From JAGTVB01 sp964624765 (GTDB lineage: Bacteria > Pseudomonadota > Gammaproteobacteria > HK1): 64,000 nucleotides of DNA. Numbering within the stretch: position 1 is the first letter of the stretch; each line of letters opens with the position of its first letter. The stretch spans positions 18,471 to 82,470 of the forward strand of contig CAZUZO010000002.1 in assembly GCA_964624765.1 (NCBI GenBank), given 5' to 3'. The position numbers and the translations under genes were made by a program. This document shows, one piece after another, positions 7,783 through 16,981 of the stretch. The notes beneath the pieces are model-generated. The model was not told where the DNA came from, made no database searches, and saw only the letters and a list, made by a program, of their open reading frames with translations.

Positions 7783-9882
7783 TCAAAGCTTCAAGCGTGC
7801 GATGTAGTCCGCCAGCCGCGCTGTGGCTTCCTCGAGGTCGCGCTGGCCCTGCTTAAGTTCGGCGTTCAGCTCTTCCAGTTGGTTTTCTTGGGTATCCAGT
7901 TTCTGGAGGTACCGCCTATACAGATCGCTATCGCTGGAAACACGAGTTAAGTTTTCGCGAAGGCGCTCCTGGTCGTCGAAGATGCCTGCTCGGGTTGCGC
8001 TGAGCCGATCGACGCGCTGGCGCTGGTCATCCACTTCCCGATGTAGCCTGGCCATCTCGACAAAGGCTTGGCGCACGGGTTGGTCGAGCTCGGTCGAGCG
8101 TGCATAGCCCAGTATTCGGTCTAACGAGAGCGATCGGATCTGGATTTGCTCGGTTTCAGGATGCTCTAAATGCACATCCAGAGTACTCTCGCTGCCGCCT
8201 GGCAAACGGACGGGGATGCGATAGCGGTCGTCGGTGAGTACGACCGGTTTCTCCTCCATGGCGATGAGCTGCCAACCGGGACGGCGCGGGTGCTCGATGA
8301 GTAGCTGACGCTCCTCGTGCTCCGGGGCTTTCATACGGTAGGTCGTCGTCTCGCGTCGCACCACTGTCAAGCGCAGAATGCCGCGGTCAATGGTGGCTTG
8401 CGCGATGCTGCGCTCGGATTTGACCTCTTTGCTGATGCGGGTTCCTTGATCGACAGCGAAGCTCACCAATCGCTCGTCGCCGGCGGGCCAGGTGCCAAGC
8501 TGGGCATCGCCGACAAAAGCGAGCTTCTCGTTACGCGCCCGTTCATAAAGGGCCAGGATTCCCGCTGGCAGGGCGGCAGGACCGTCATTGACCAGTTGTA
8601 CTGCGGCAAGCGGATGGGTCTGATGTGTTTCATGTTGGTATAGCGACAGCCGGGTAACGGGTATTTCCCGGTTCGCAATCGGTACCACCAAGGATTGTCC
8701 GGTTGGCACGCTGACCGCAATGGGCAGGCGAAACAGGACCTGGGCCGCAAGGTCCTCGCTGTCGGCGACTGCTTGAGGCTGTAGACGGTCAGTCAGGGGG
8801 CTCGAAACGTCAGCCTGTTTGGTCGGCGACGTCGCAACTGATAACTCTTCAGACAACATCCTCAGATGAGTACGTTTGTCTTCGGATCGGAGTGCTGCTC
8901 CGGGAGCCTGTGGGTGGGTCTGGGAGGTGGCGGATAAGGGGGCCAGCCCCAGGGTTCCCGAATCCGGCACCGGCAGCACCCGACCCAACACCTCTACCGG
9001 GACCGCCGGCCGGTCGACGTAATAGCTGGCATAAACCGCCTGGCGAAAGGTGACAGGGTTTCCGGAAACCAAGGACAGCTCCACATCGGCCCAGTCGTGG
9101 CCACTCATGTTTTCGAGCACCGCAAAGCCCCGCAGGGATCCTTTGCTGGCGCCGTCCCTCTTGTCGAGAGTCAGCCGGTAGCTGGTTTTCCACAGCGGGG
9201 CTGAGACCACATAGCCAACGCGTACCGCCCTCCTGCCATTGCCCGCAAAGGTGATGCGCAGCGTACGTTTGTCGCGCAGCCGATGGTGTGCTATCGCCGT
9301 CAGCGCCTGATCCAGCTGGCGCCCTAGCGCAGGATCGACGAACCTCACGGCATCGGCCTCCTCGAACAGGAAGTGGCGCACTCCGTCCGCTGTCAGCAAG
9401 CTGATTCGGTGTTGGGTGATGGTACCCTGGTTACCCGCTAGGACAGCGGTTTCCGGAACCACACGCAGGAGACGGCCCTTGAGTTGGCGCTGTCCCTTGG
9501 CCTCCACCTCGGCGCCTTGCAAAGCGTTAAAGAGAGCCAGCGGGGAGCTCAAAGCGTCCTGAGTAAACGGTAGATCGCGAAAGATATGCGTCAACGGCTC
9601 GCGACCGGGGAGGCCGATGGTCGCCATGTCGCCGCTGTCGTCCTGCACGATGAGGCTTTTCAACACATCGTCGACCTGCTCCAGGGGTACCTCAAGATGC
9701 AGTTCAGCATTGCCTTCTATCAGCGCTTCGTGCTCGAAATACCCGACCCCTCCGGTGGAGAGCATGACCCGCTTGAGGGACAGCGGGTCGGCCGCTGCAC
9801 CGACCGGTAGTAACAGGGCAGCAAGCCAAAAGCCTATGCATAAGACGCAATGCGATACGCCAGTCATTGACGTGTTTCTCAT
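7783..9882 (-). CDS. DUF4139 domain protein, exported
   Basis: 699 residues with an N-terminal signal peptide (hydrophobic core CVLCIGFWLAALLLPVGAAA). The N-terminal part contains GGVGYFEHEALIEG and LEVPLEQVDDVLKSL. The middle carries the DUF4139 signature: YVVSAPLWKTSYRLTL, then NMSGHDWADVELSLVSGNPVTF. The last 110 residues form a long coiled coil (EVDDQRQRVDRL to the C-terminus). This architecture is found in uncharacterised exported bacterial proteins. It is probably periplasmic or surface-exposed. It starts divergently from the radical SAM gene, with a short family A element between them. No function is established. Confidence 0.85.
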   Translation of the reverse strand: MRNTSMTGVSHCVLCIGFWLAALLLPVGAAADPLSLKRVMLSTGGVGYFEHEALIEGNAELHLEVPLEQVDDVLKSLIVQDDSGDMATIGLPGREPLTHIFRDLPFTQDALSSPLALFNALQGAEVEAKGQRQLKGRLLRVVPETAVLAGNQGTITQHRISLLTADGVRHFLFEEADAVRFVDPALGRQLDQALTAIAHHRLRDKRTLRITFAGNGRRAVRVGYVVSAPLWKTSYRLTLDKRDGASKGSLRGFAVLENMSGHDWADVELSLVSGNPVTFRQAVYASYYVDRPAVPVEVLGRVLPVPDSGTLGLAPLSATSQTHPQAPGAALRSEDKRTHLRMLSEELSVATSPTKQADVSSPLTDRLQPQAVADSEDLAAQVLFRLPIAVSVPTGQSLVVPIANREIPVTRLSLYQHETHQTHPLAAVQLVNDGPAALPAGILALYERARNEKLAFVGDAQLGTWPAGDERLVSFAVDQGTRISKEVKSERSIAQATIDRGILRLTVVRRETTTYRMKAPEHEERQLLIEHPRRPGWQLIAMEEKPVVLTDDRYRIPVRLPGGSESTLDVHLEHPETEQIQIRSLSLDRILGYARSTELDQPVRQAFVEMARLHREVDDQRQRVDRLSATRAGIFDDQERLRENLTRVSSDSDLYRRYLQKLDTQENQLEELNAELKQGQRDLEEATARLADYIARLKL

Positions 9883-10053
9883 AACCGGTTCCCATGGCGC
9901 ATGGTAAACTGATTTTAACGCGGATGATCCACTCGTTACCTGGGTTGCATAATACTCTTAGCGTGCTGGGCAAAGCACGTGGTTGCCGGGGGTGGGGTGC
10001 GATCGGAGGGGAGTGGATAAGCCGTTGGGGAAACGAAGACCGAGGCTTTCTTA

Positions 10054-10196
10054 GAAGCTGTTTTAAAAACGTCGCGGGCGCCTCCAGAGCAAGGCGCACG
10101 GCGGCTCAGAACCGCAGTGTACGACCGAGTACATGAGGATTCTGAGCCGCCGTGCAACGCCGCTCAGACAAGCGCAGTCGTTCTTGAACCAGCTTG
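10054..10196 (+). repeat. Family A element, short form, with TTA target repeats
   Basis: It begins GAAGCTGTTTTAAAAACGTC and ends with the degraded inverse CGTTCTTGAACCAGCTTG. It lacks the internal segment (AAAATCGTC hairpin plus CCCCGAAGGGG block) that distinguishes long copies. TTA is present on both sides (10051-10053 and 10197-10199), consistent with a 3-bp target duplication. It occupies most of the space between the divergent DUF4139 and radical SAM genes and ends 12 bases before the latter's start, so the transcription and translation signals of that gene must lie in or next to it. Confidence 0.8.
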
Positions 10197-10208
10197 TTAT
10201 AGGCGGAT

Positions 10209-11204
10209 GTGGCAGTGGTGGTGGAAACATACACGGTGACGGGGCCGACCAATCCCGATCATCAGGTTCAGTGGCGGCCTGCCTATATTGATCTGGTGGA
10301 GAGCGGAGTGCTGGCTGAGCGCGCGCAGGAGGCTTACCAACTGTTGGAAAGGTGCCGGTTGTGCCCGCGCTACTGCGGCATCGACCGCCGGGTCACGGTT
10401 AAGGGGGCAGTCTGTCGCACCGGCGTGCATGCCGTCGTACATAGCTACGGGCCGCATCACGGCGAGGAAAACCCGCTTCGGGGTTGGAACGGGTCGGGCA
10501 CCATATTCTTTAGTGGGTGTAATTTGCGCTGTGTTTACTGCCAGAACTGGGAGATCAGTCAAAAGGGAGTCGGGCGCGAGATCGAAACTGGCGAACTGGC
10601 TCGAATGATGCTCGAGCTGCAGTCCGAAGGCTGTCATAACATCAACCTGGTTTCACCCAGTCACGTGGTGGCACAAGTGATCGATGCGGTGTCCATCGCC
10701 GCGCGGCAGGGTTTGCACTTACCGATCGTCTATAACACCGGTGGCTACGACAGTCCGGAAGCCCTGGCGCTGCTCGACGGCATCATCGATATCTATATGC
10801 CTGATATGAAATACGGCAACTCCATCATCGCTCGCGAGTACTCCAGGGTGCGTGACTATGTCGAGGTGAGTCAGCAGGCGGTGCGGGAGATGCACCGGCA
10901 GGTGGGTGATTTGATCTTAGACCACTGGGGGTTAGCGCGCCGAGGCCTACTTGTGAGGCACCTGGTCTTGCCGGGAGACCTGGCGGGGACGAATGAAGTA
11001 CTGAGTTTTATCGCTCGCGAGATCTCCGAGAATACCTATCTCAACCTCCTGGACCAATACCGTCCCTGTTATCGTGCCGATACGCACCCGCCGCTGGACC
11101 GCTCAGTGTCCCGCAAGCAATATCAACGCGCCCTCAAGTTGGCGGCCGATTTTGGTTTGAGCCGCCTCGATCAACGCTGCCAGCGCGGCCGGTGGGGGCT
11201 CTAG
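10209..11204 (+). CDS. Radical SAM protein, PflA/PflX-like (COG1313)
   Basis: 331 residues resembling uncharacterised pyruvate-formate-lyase-activase-like Fe-S proteins. The radical SAM cluster motif CX3CX2C is C104, C108, C111 (FSGCNLRCVYCQNWEIS). An N-terminal cysteine set (C49, C52, C56 and C69; CRLCPRYCGIDR) is typical of this subfamily and may bind a second cluster. The next conserved segments are NLVSPSHVVAQV and LPIVYNTGGYDS, then DIYMPDMKYG. The start is GTG, almost abutting the upstream repeat. No glycyl-radical enzyme is nearby, so the substrate is unknown. Confidence 0.87.
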   Translation: MAVVVETYTVTGPTNPDHQVQWRPAYIDLVESGVLAERAQEAYQLLERCRLCPRYCGIDRRVTVKGAVCRTGVHAVVHSYGPHHGEENPLRGWNGSGTIFFSGCNLRCVYCQNWEISQKGVGREIETGELARMMLELQSEGCHNINLVSPSHVVAQVIDAVSIAARQGLHLPIVYNTGGYDSPEALALLDGIIDIYMPDMKYGNSIIAREYSRVRDYVEVSQQAVREMHRQVGDLILDHWGLARRGLLVRHLVLPGDLAGTNEVLSFIAREISENTYLNLLDQYRPCYRADTHPPLDRSVSRKQYQRALKLAADFGLSRLDQRCQRGRWGL

Positions 11205-11253
11205 CAGGGGGCGAAGGACGGTCGGCGTCTCCGCGCTTGGGGCCTCGACGTTT

Positions 11254-12114
11254 TCAGCAACGCTGATTGTCGTGCCGGCGGTCGTCGAGGCGATCGAGCG
11301 CATCGGTCAGAGCAGCAGTGTTGGCATGGCCGGCGGGCGGGGGTGTGCCTCGGTGTGCAAGGTAGGCGAATACCCGCTCACGAATCTCGTTCGCTTCAGC
11401 GGTGGCCGTTTTTCTCGCCTGTTGGACTTCAGCCAACTCGTCTTGCGACCGCTCAAGCTCGGTGATCAACCGTAGCTGCCGTTCTAACGCAGCGTCGAAA
11501 GCATTGGGGTCAAGCCCACCTGCGGTTAATAAGGCCGCCAGGTGTTGGCTTTGTTCGGTCAGTGGGTCTGCTAGCGAGGCAGCGGCATGCTCCGTAGTCT
11601 CGTCTTGGAATGCTTCGTCGAGGGCTGGCGCGGGAAGCAGGGGACTCGCCATCGCCGCTTCGAGCTCCGCTAACCTCTGACGCACCGAGGGTGCGTTCCA
11701 CTGGCTCGGTGCCTCGAGTCCCGTCGCCTTAAACCGAAGTCTTGCCCCTAGGCGCCGCCACTCCGTATCTTGCCCAGGGCGCAGCAAGATGAAGATAGGG
11801 CCGAGCGGCAAAAGCAACAAGAGGAAGGTGGGATGAACGGTGAACGCAGCCAAGATCGCTCCGAGTAGCACGGCTAAGAGCGTCGCCCATAGGGTGCGCC
11901 GGGTTCGATACCGCTCCTGAACGTGGGGGGCTTCGAGCCAGGCGAGCAGGGCCCGCCGACCCTCATCGAGCTCCGATCGGGTATCGGACGGAGGCTTCTG
12001 GTCGCTTATCAGGGGGCTCCTCCCCTGCCATGCGTGCGTGCTCAAGCGCACGGACGTGGTCGAGGTTTTGGATGGTCTCGCTTGCCTGACCGCGCGGCAA
12101 ATGCGGTTTCGCAC
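11254..12114 (-). CDS. Hypothetical membrane protein with coiled coil
   Basis: Up to 286 residues. A hydrophobic block of about 40 residues (TLWATLLAVLLGAILAAF, then PTFLLLLLPLGPIFILL) is probably two membrane helices. It is followed by an acidic, glutamine-rich region predicted to form coiled coils (LERQLRLITELERSQDEL). I recognise no family. The longest frame overlaps the upstream gene by 152 bases. A GGGGAGGAG stands just before an in-frame CTG at 12012, so the true start may be that CTG, or a GTG/TTG slightly upstream. It is probably co-expressed with the preceding gene, and a structural or envelope role is only a guess. Confidence 0.55.
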   Translation of the reverse strand: MRNRICRAVRQARPSKTSTTSVRLSTHAWQGRSPLISDQKPPSDTRSELDEGRRALLAWLEAPHVQERYRTRRTLWATLLAVLLGAILAAFTVHPTFLLLLLPLGPIFILLRPGQDTEWRRLGARLRFKATGLEAPSQWNAPSVRQRLAELEAAMASPLLPAPALDEAFQDETTEHAAASLADPLTEQSQHLAALLTAGGLDPNAFDAALERQLRLITELERSQDELAEVQQARKTATAEANEIRERVFAYLAHRGTPPPAGHANTAALTDALDRLDDRRHDNQRC

Positions 12115-12340
12115 TCCAAGAGGCTTGGGCCCGTAGCGCCACCTCCGCCGCGATACACTCCACTTCCAGGGTGCGTTTGCGTTGGTAGAGATCCCGGATC
12201 TCGGCCTCGCGCGCTTTCAGGGCGCTGACTTGTTGTCGTTGAACCCGTAGCGCTGCTTCATCATCGGTTGTTTGCTGTTCGCAAGTCAGCGCTGGTATCG
12301 GCTCGGTGCTAGCTGAGCTCACCTGGTTTCTCGATGGCAC
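11963..12340 (-). CDS. Hypothetical coiled-coil protein
   Basis: 125 residues from a GTG start, without signal peptide or membrane helix. The central part (VQRQQVSALKAREAEIRDLY) has heptad-like spacing and should be a coiled coil. The downstream gene overlaps its 3' end and also encodes a coiled coil, so the two products may interact; that is inference from context only. No clear ribosome site was seen, and no family is recognised. Confidence 0.5.
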   Translation of the reverse strand: MPSRNQVSSASTEPIPALTCEQQTTDDEAALRVQRQQVSALKAREAEIRDLYQRKRTLEVECIAAEVALRAQASWSAKPHLPRGQASETIQNLDHVRALEHARMAGEEPPDKRPEASVRYPIGAR

Positions 12341-12393
12341 AGGGGGTGACCAACTGGGCTAAGGAGAATAAGGATACCGGCTCACGCCTTATC

Positions 12394-13164
12394 CTAAGGA
12401 CTCTCGGGCACCCGCCGCCTCTTCTCCACATCTAACTTAAGTATAAACCGTTGCAGGCGCGCCGCCATGCGTGAATCGAGGCGCAGAAACCGGCACCCAA
12501 TCTGGGGTTTTCCAGGCCGCGCGCTGTGCGCATAGCGATTGCGTACCTCGAAGCCTGTCTCGAGTGAGCCTTGACCCGGTAGCTCGATATGGCACACAGG
12601 GATCTGCTGGCCGATCGCCAGCATCGGCTCGGGAATGTCCTCGGGGACGATCAAGCCCATACCGCTGAGACTGATATCCACCACGGTCACTTCGCAAGTT
12701 GCTCCGTCCGGAGCGCGGAAGCGACAGATCAGCGGATTGGCCACCGGTGTGGCGACGCGAAAGAACTGTCGGCGTTGCACTCGGATCAAGGCATCTGGCT
12801 CCGGAACCGCGAAAGCCGGATAGTCTTGCTGTTCCGCCATGGCAAGGTGGGCGATACTAAACCGGATCGGCACTTGATTGTGGGTGGTGACGGCGATCCT
12901 CTGTTGGGCGTGCAACAAGCGTTGATTGGCGGTTTCATCTGTGCTGCAGTCGAGATAAACGACTGCTGTCTTCGGGTCGTAGCCGATGACAGCGCTCAAG
13001 ATGAAATCTTGGCCCGCATCGAAATAGATCGTGATTTGCCGGTTATGGCGCGCGAGATCCGAAAGAATACGTTGGATCGTGACCTTATCGCGAACCCGGA
13101 ACCGTTCGAGATCAGATTCCATATCGGGTGATGGCTTAGTGGGTAGAGTGGGGGGTGCTGTCAT
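12394..13164 (-). CDS. PilZ domain protein, YcgR-like flagellar brake family
   Basis: About 256 residues. The N-terminal half (RFRVRDKVTIQRILSDLARH) resembles the YcgR N-terminal domain. The C-terminal PilZ domain has the cyclic-di-GMP binding pattern: RRQFFR, then DISLSGMG about 40 residues later. In YcgR, cyclic-di-GMP binding slows the flagellar motor; no motility gene is nearby, so the target here is unknown. The start is uncertain: ATG at 13164 is chosen, but ATG at 13251 or 13122 is possible and none has a good ribosome site. Confidence 0.85.
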   Translation of the reverse strand: MTAPPTLPTKPSPDMESDLERFRVRDKVTIQRILSDLARHNRQITIYFDAGQDFILSAVIGYDPKTAVVYLDCSTDETANQRLLHAQQRIAVTTHNQVPIRFSIAHLAMAEQQDYPAFAVPEPDALIRVQRRQFFRVATPVANPLICRFRAPDGATCEVTVVDISLSGMGLIVPEDIPEPMLAIGQQIPVCHIELPGQGSLETGFEVRNRYAHSARPGKPQIGCRFLRLDSRMAARLQRFILKLDVEKRRRVPESP

Positions 13165-13334
13165 GATGTGAGGGTGTTGCCAGGGGCTCTGCAAAATTCT
13201 AACAAACTCAACGCTGTTTTTTGTCGCAGAATCGCCTAAGGCATACGTCATGAACGCAATACGCGCTGTTTCGGCTGCGCCCGATAGCGGTAGCCTTAAC
13301 GGCTCCGGTGAAGGACGTGATAGTGTTCGGCTGA

Positions 13335-13456
13335 GAGGTTGTCAAAAAACCGGCGCGAGCGGGCCGCGGCGACGGAACCTATCAGATAGATAGGCGAGGA
13401 GTGAGCACCGCCCAACGCCGCTATCGGGTGGTGTAGCAGGTTTCTTCACAACCTCT
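13335..13456 (-). repeat. Family B element
   Basis: The ends are GAGGTTGTCAAAAAACC and the inverse GGTTTCTTCACAACCTC. Read on the minus strand, the body is the ACACCACCCGATAGCGGCGTTGGGCGG-like block shared with the copies at 24901 and 39098. TGA precedes the left end (13332-13334), and a TGA offset by one or two bases follows the right end. The element fills about a third of the 420-base gap between the PilZ gene and hspQ. Confidence 0.75.
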
Positions 13457-13586
13457 TGAGTGGAAGTACCGGCGAGGCCTACCCAGTACCTAGGGCGCCC
13501 AGTTCGCTGCATCGGTGCGACGGTTTTCATGGTGTGATTGCGCAGTATGAGTAGGTATGCTGTCTCAATTGTTAGGAGTAGAACGT

Positions 13587-13901
13587 ATGGCTACGATGCA
13601 AGCGCGGTTTTCGGTGGGACAGGTGGTCCATCATCGGTTGTTCGATTACCGAGGCGTCATCATCGACGTGGATGCAGGCTTCCAAGGTACGGATGAGTGG
13701 TACGAGCAAGTGGCGCGCACCAGGCCGCCTAAGGACCAGCCCTGGTATCACGTGCTGGTGCACGAAAGCGACCGTGAGGCCTATGTGGCAGAGCGCAATC
13801 TCGAACCCGATGCGTCGGGGAAGCCGATAGACCATCCCTACCTCAATAGGCTATTCGTGGGCTTCGAAGAGGGTCGATACATCAGAGGGGCAATCAACTA
13901 G
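13587..13901 (+). CDS. hspQ: Heat shock protein HspQ
   Basis: 104 residues of the YccV/HspQ family, small proteins that bind hemimethylated DNA and, in enterobacteria, act as a specificity factor for Lon protease. Conserved segments are FSVGQVVHHRLFDYRGVIIDVD, PWYHVLVHE and YVAERNL. The start chosen is the ATG at 13587, with AGGAG 8 nt upstream; an upstream in-frame TTG at 13557 is less likely. It is a single gene converging on lnt. The 130-base gap to lnt shows no clear terminator. I looked for a heat-shock sigma promoter and found no convincing one. Confidence 0.9.
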   Translation: MATMQARFSVGQVVHHRLFDYRGVIIDVDAGFQGTDEWYEQVARTRPPKDQPWYHVLVHESDREAYVAERNLEPDASGKPIDHPYLNRLFVGFEEGRYIRGAIN

Positions 13902-14033
13902 GGGCAGGGGCGTAAGCCGGCCGGCTAGCTAGCGGATCACCGTCGCGCTGGCTGTCAGGAGCCGGCGTGTGATGGGACGAGCGTGTCGAACCCGTCAAGG
14001 CGGTGCTGGCAGGGCGCTGGCGCTGCCGTGCGG

Positions 14034-15551
14034 TCACGAGGGTTTGTTCATGGTGCGCCACCCACCGATGCCGGCCACCGCCAGTGCCGCGGCAAGCCCC
14101 ATCAGCACCGGGATGTTACCCATGCGCACGTAGGGTGTCGCGCCGGTCATCGGATAGACCTCGGCGCGCAGCACACGGGCCTCGAACTGAGGGAGACGTT
14201 CCTCGATGTCCCCTGTTGGGCTGATGACGGCCGTGATCCCCGTATTGGTTGCCCGTGCGAGATACCGACCTGTCTCGACTGCCCGCATGCGCGCCATTTC
14301 GAGATTTTGGTGTGGGCCTATGGAATCGCCGAACCACGCGTCGTTACTGACGTTGACCAGCAACGTGGCTTGGGGTAGCGACTGGATGATTTCCTCGCCG
14401 AACGCAAACTCGTAACACACCGAGATGCCAACCTTTTCTCCTGCAACCTGTGCGGGTGGCTGCCGAGGTGGGCCCCGGCTGAAGCGCGATACAGGAAGGT
14501 CAAGGACATCGACCAAAGGACGCAGCACTTTCTCGAGGGGCAGATACTCGGCAAAGGGCACCAGATGGCGCTTGTGATAGAAACTGGTCTGGGGGGCCAG
14601 GGCCAGCACGCTGTTGAAATACTGCTGGGTGGTGCCCTCGAGCACGTCGATGCCCAGCAGGATATCGGGGCTGTGGTCCTCGGCCTCGTCGGCGAGCTGG
14701 GCTAGAGCGGGGATGAAGTCGTGGAGAAACCCAGGCAGGGACGATTCTGGCCACACGACGAGATGCGCATCCCAGTGTTCGCGGGTGAGGCCAAAATACC
14801 GGTCCACCGTGCGCTGGCGCGCGCCGGGTTGCCACTTGAGCTCCTGCGGAATATTTCCCTGCACCAAGGCCAATTGGATAGCCTTGTCACGCGCTTCGGT
14901 CCACTGTACCCGTTCCAGGCCGTAGCTGCCCGCTAACACGGCCAGCACGGCGCCGAAGTAGATGAGCAGTGCGCGGCGTCCCTTTCCCACTGCCAGCACC
15001 AGCCCGCCGGCAAGAGATGCCACGCACCAGCTGACACCGTAGACACCCACCAGGGGAGCCAGGCCTCGTAGGGGCGAATCCAGTTGGCTGTAACCGAGCT
15101 GAAGCCAAGTAAATCCGGTCAGAAACCACCCACGCGTCCATTCGGCTAACACCCAAGCGGCGGGTAGCAGCAACAATAGCCTGACCGGTTGACTGCCGGT
15201 GGCGATGCGGGCTGCGAGATATCCCGCCAGCGCTGGGAACGAGGCTAGAAAACCGACCAGAAGCGCGGTGAGGCCGACGGCAACGGTGGTTCCGACGTGG
15301 CTATACTGAAAGCTTTCATGCACCCACGACACCCCGAGCCCAAACAGACCGAGCCCAAAGAGCCAGCCGCGCAACAACGCCTGAGCTGGCGAAGCCCTTT
15401 CCCAGAGGACGAACAATACCGCTGGGGCCAGTACGGCAAGGGGTAAGAGGCCAAACGGCGCAAAGGCTAAGGGCAGGGCGAGCCCGGCCAGGAGTGCGGT
15501 GGCGTTAGCGTGGCTGCCGTGCCAGGCGCGGGTAATCGCACCGCTTCTCAT
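14034..15551 (-). CDS. lnt: Apolipoprotein N-acyltransferase
   Basis: 505 residues. This inner-membrane enzyme adds the third acyl chain to the N-terminal cysteine of lipoproteins before Lol sorting. Several N-terminal membrane helices (LAGLALPLAFAPFGLLPLAV onward) precede a nitrilase-like periplasmic domain. The catalytic Glu-Lys-Cys triad is visible as WPESSLPGF, FYHKRHLVPF and GISVCYE. A final helix (LMGLAAALAVAGIGG) closes the protein. It is the last gene of the miaB-ybeZ-ybeY-corC-lnt run, all on the minus strand. This order is standard in gammaproteobacteria. Confidence 0.96.
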   Translation of the reverse strand: MRSGAITRAWHGSHANATALLAGLALPLAFAPFGLLPLAVLAPAVLFVLWERASPAQALLRGWLFGLGLFGLGVSWVHESFQYSHVGTTVAVGLTALLVGFLASFPALAGYLAARIATGSQPVRLLLLLPAAWVLAEWTRGWFLTGFTWLQLGYSQLDSPLRGLAPLVGVYGVSWCVASLAGGLVLAVGKGRRALLIYFGAVLAVLAGSYGLERVQWTEARDKAIQLALVQGNIPQELKWQPGARQRTVDRYFGLTREHWDAHLVVWPESSLPGFLHDFIPALAQLADEAEDHSPDILLGIDVLEGTTQQYFNSVLALAPQTSFYHKRHLVPFAEYLPLEKVLRPLVDVLDLPVSRFSRGPPRQPPAQVAGEKVGISVCYEFAFGEEIIQSLPQATLLVNVSNDAWFGDSIGPHQNLEMARMRAVETGRYLARATNTGITAVISPTGDIEERLPQFEARVLRAEVYPMTGATPYVRMGNIPVLMGLAAALAVAGIGGWRTMNKPS

Positions 15552-15581
15552 CGAAACCCGGCGTCGTCGTGCGCGGTTGCG

Positions 15582-16481
15582 CTATGCCTGGCGCTGGCCG
15601 TAAATGCTGGTCGTCGCGTTGTTTGCCCGAATGGCCTCTGGACGCGACGCCTGTACCCTAAAGAGGTGCACGCGTCGCTTGTCAGCGCGTACCACGGTGA
15701 AATGCAGGCCATCGATGGTGCAGGTTTCGCCGCGCCGAGGCAGATGACCGAAGGTTTTGATAACTAATCCACCGATGGTATCGAATTCCTGGTCACTGAA
15801 AGTGGTGTGGAAGTACTCGTTGAAATCCTCGATGGGGGTGAGGGCTTTGACCATGTATTCGTTTCCCCCATGAGGTTTAATGTAATACTCTTCATCGATG
15901 TCGTGTTCGTCGTCGATTTCGCCGACAATCTGCTCTAGCACGTCTTCTATAGTCACCAGTCCTGCGACACCACCGTACTCGTCCACCACAATCGCCATAT
16001 GATTACGTCGCGCCCGGAACTCTCGCAGCAGTATATTCAGACGCTTGCTTTCGGGAATGAATACCGCCGGGCGCATGGCGTCGCGCAAATTGAAGCTGCC
16101 AACGTTACCACGCGCGAAGTAATCTAACAGATCTTTAGCCAGGAGTATCCCGACCACCTCGTCTCGGCTGTCACTGATGATGGGGAAGCGTGAATGGCCA
16201 GACTCAATGATGGTATGGATGAAATCCTCTGGTGCCGCATCCTGCTGCACGACCACCATCTGCGCCCGGGGAATCATGATATCGCGAACCCGCATTTCCG
16301 CCACCTGCAGGGCTCCCTCGATCATGCTGAGGGCATCGGCGTCTACGAGCTGCCGTTCTTCGGCGTCTCGTAGTAGCGTGAGCAACTGTTCCCGATCTTG
16401 GGGCTCTCCCATGAGGGCTTGGCTTAGACGTTCCAACCAGGAACGGCGCCCGGAAGGACTGCTCACATAATCTTCGGTCAT
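15582..16481 (-). CDS. corC: CorC/HlyC family CBS-domain protein
   Basis: 299 residues. Two CBS domains (VRDIMIPRAQMVVVQQDAAP at about 70 and VFIPESKRLNILLREF at about 135) are followed by a C-terminal CorC_HlyC transporter-associated domain (YMVKALTPIEDFNEYF to the end). The proposed role is magnesium/cobalt efflux or regulation of it, based on enteric CorC; the soluble form has no membrane helix. The start overlaps the ybeY stop by four bases, which indicates translational coupling. A 30-base gap separates it from lnt. Confidence 0.93.
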   Translation of the reverse strand: MTEDYVSSPSGRRSWLERLSQALMGEPQDREQLLTLLRDAEERQLVDADALSMIEGALQVAEMRVRDIMIPRAQMVVVQQDAAPEDFIHTIIESGHSRFPIISDSRDEVVGILLAKDLLDYFARGNVGSFNLRDAMRPAVFIPESKRLNILLREFRARRNHMAIVVDEYGGVAGLVTIEDVLEQIVGEIDDEHDIDEEYYIKPHGGNEYMVKALTPIEDFNEYFHTTFSDQEFDTIGGLVIKTFGHLPRRGETCTIDGLHFTVVRADKRRVHLFRVQASRPEAIRANNATTSIYGQRQA

Positions 16482-16981
16482 GGTGTACTGGCCTCGACGT
16501 AGGGATTGGGGAAGCCTAGGACGGCAAGGATCGTTTGCTCAAGGGATTCCATGTGGTCTGCTTGCGGGGGAGTTTGGTGATCATATCCCAGCAGATGCAA
16601 CGCTCCATGAACCACCATGTGCGCCCAGTGTGCCTCGGGATCTTTTCCTTGCTGTTGAGCCTCGCGTCGTACGACCGGGGCACAGATGACAATGTCGCCG
16701 AGCAGGGGTAGCGCGAGTCCGATTGGGGATTCGAAGGGGAAGGCGAGCACGTTGGTGGCGCCACTGCCACCACGGAAGCGCTCGTTTAGCGCCGCACCTT
16801 CGGCTTCGTCCACGATACGCACCGTTACCTCGGCCTTGTCCAAACGCTGGGCCAGGACTGCACCTATCCAGGCGCTGAACTGCTCAGGTCCAGGCAGGGG
16901 TTGTTCTTTGGTAGCCACCTGAAGGTCAACCTCGAGCAGCAAGGAGCGGTCAGTGGGGCTCGATTCTCCCTTTCTCTTCAT
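16478..16981 (-). CDS. ybeY: Endoribonuclease YbeY, rRNA maturation factor
   Basis: 167 residues. A zinc-dependent single-strand RNase active in 16S rRNA 3' processing and ribosome quality control. The metal motif HGALHLLGYDH (H-X3-H-X5-H) is intact in the C-terminal part, and RFRGGSGATNVLAFPF is the conserved strand before it. It overlaps ybeZ upstream by 32 bases and corC downstream by 4, the usual tight packing of this operon. Confidence 0.95.
   Translation of the reverse strand: MKRKGESSPTDRSLLLEVDLQVATKEQPLPGPEQFSAWIGAVLAQRLDKAEVTVRIVDEAEGAALNERFRGGSGATNVLAFPFESPIGLALPLLGDIVICAPVVRREAQQQGKDPEAHWAHMVVHGALHLLGYDHQTPPQADHMESLEQTILAVLGFPNPYVEASTP

Noticed and set aside
13455..13586. A possible heat-shock sigma promoter before hspQ (CTTGAGT and CCCAGT)
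   Set aside because: The spacing between the two boxes is about 20 bases, too long for the usual 13-16, and the left box lies at the end of a repeat.
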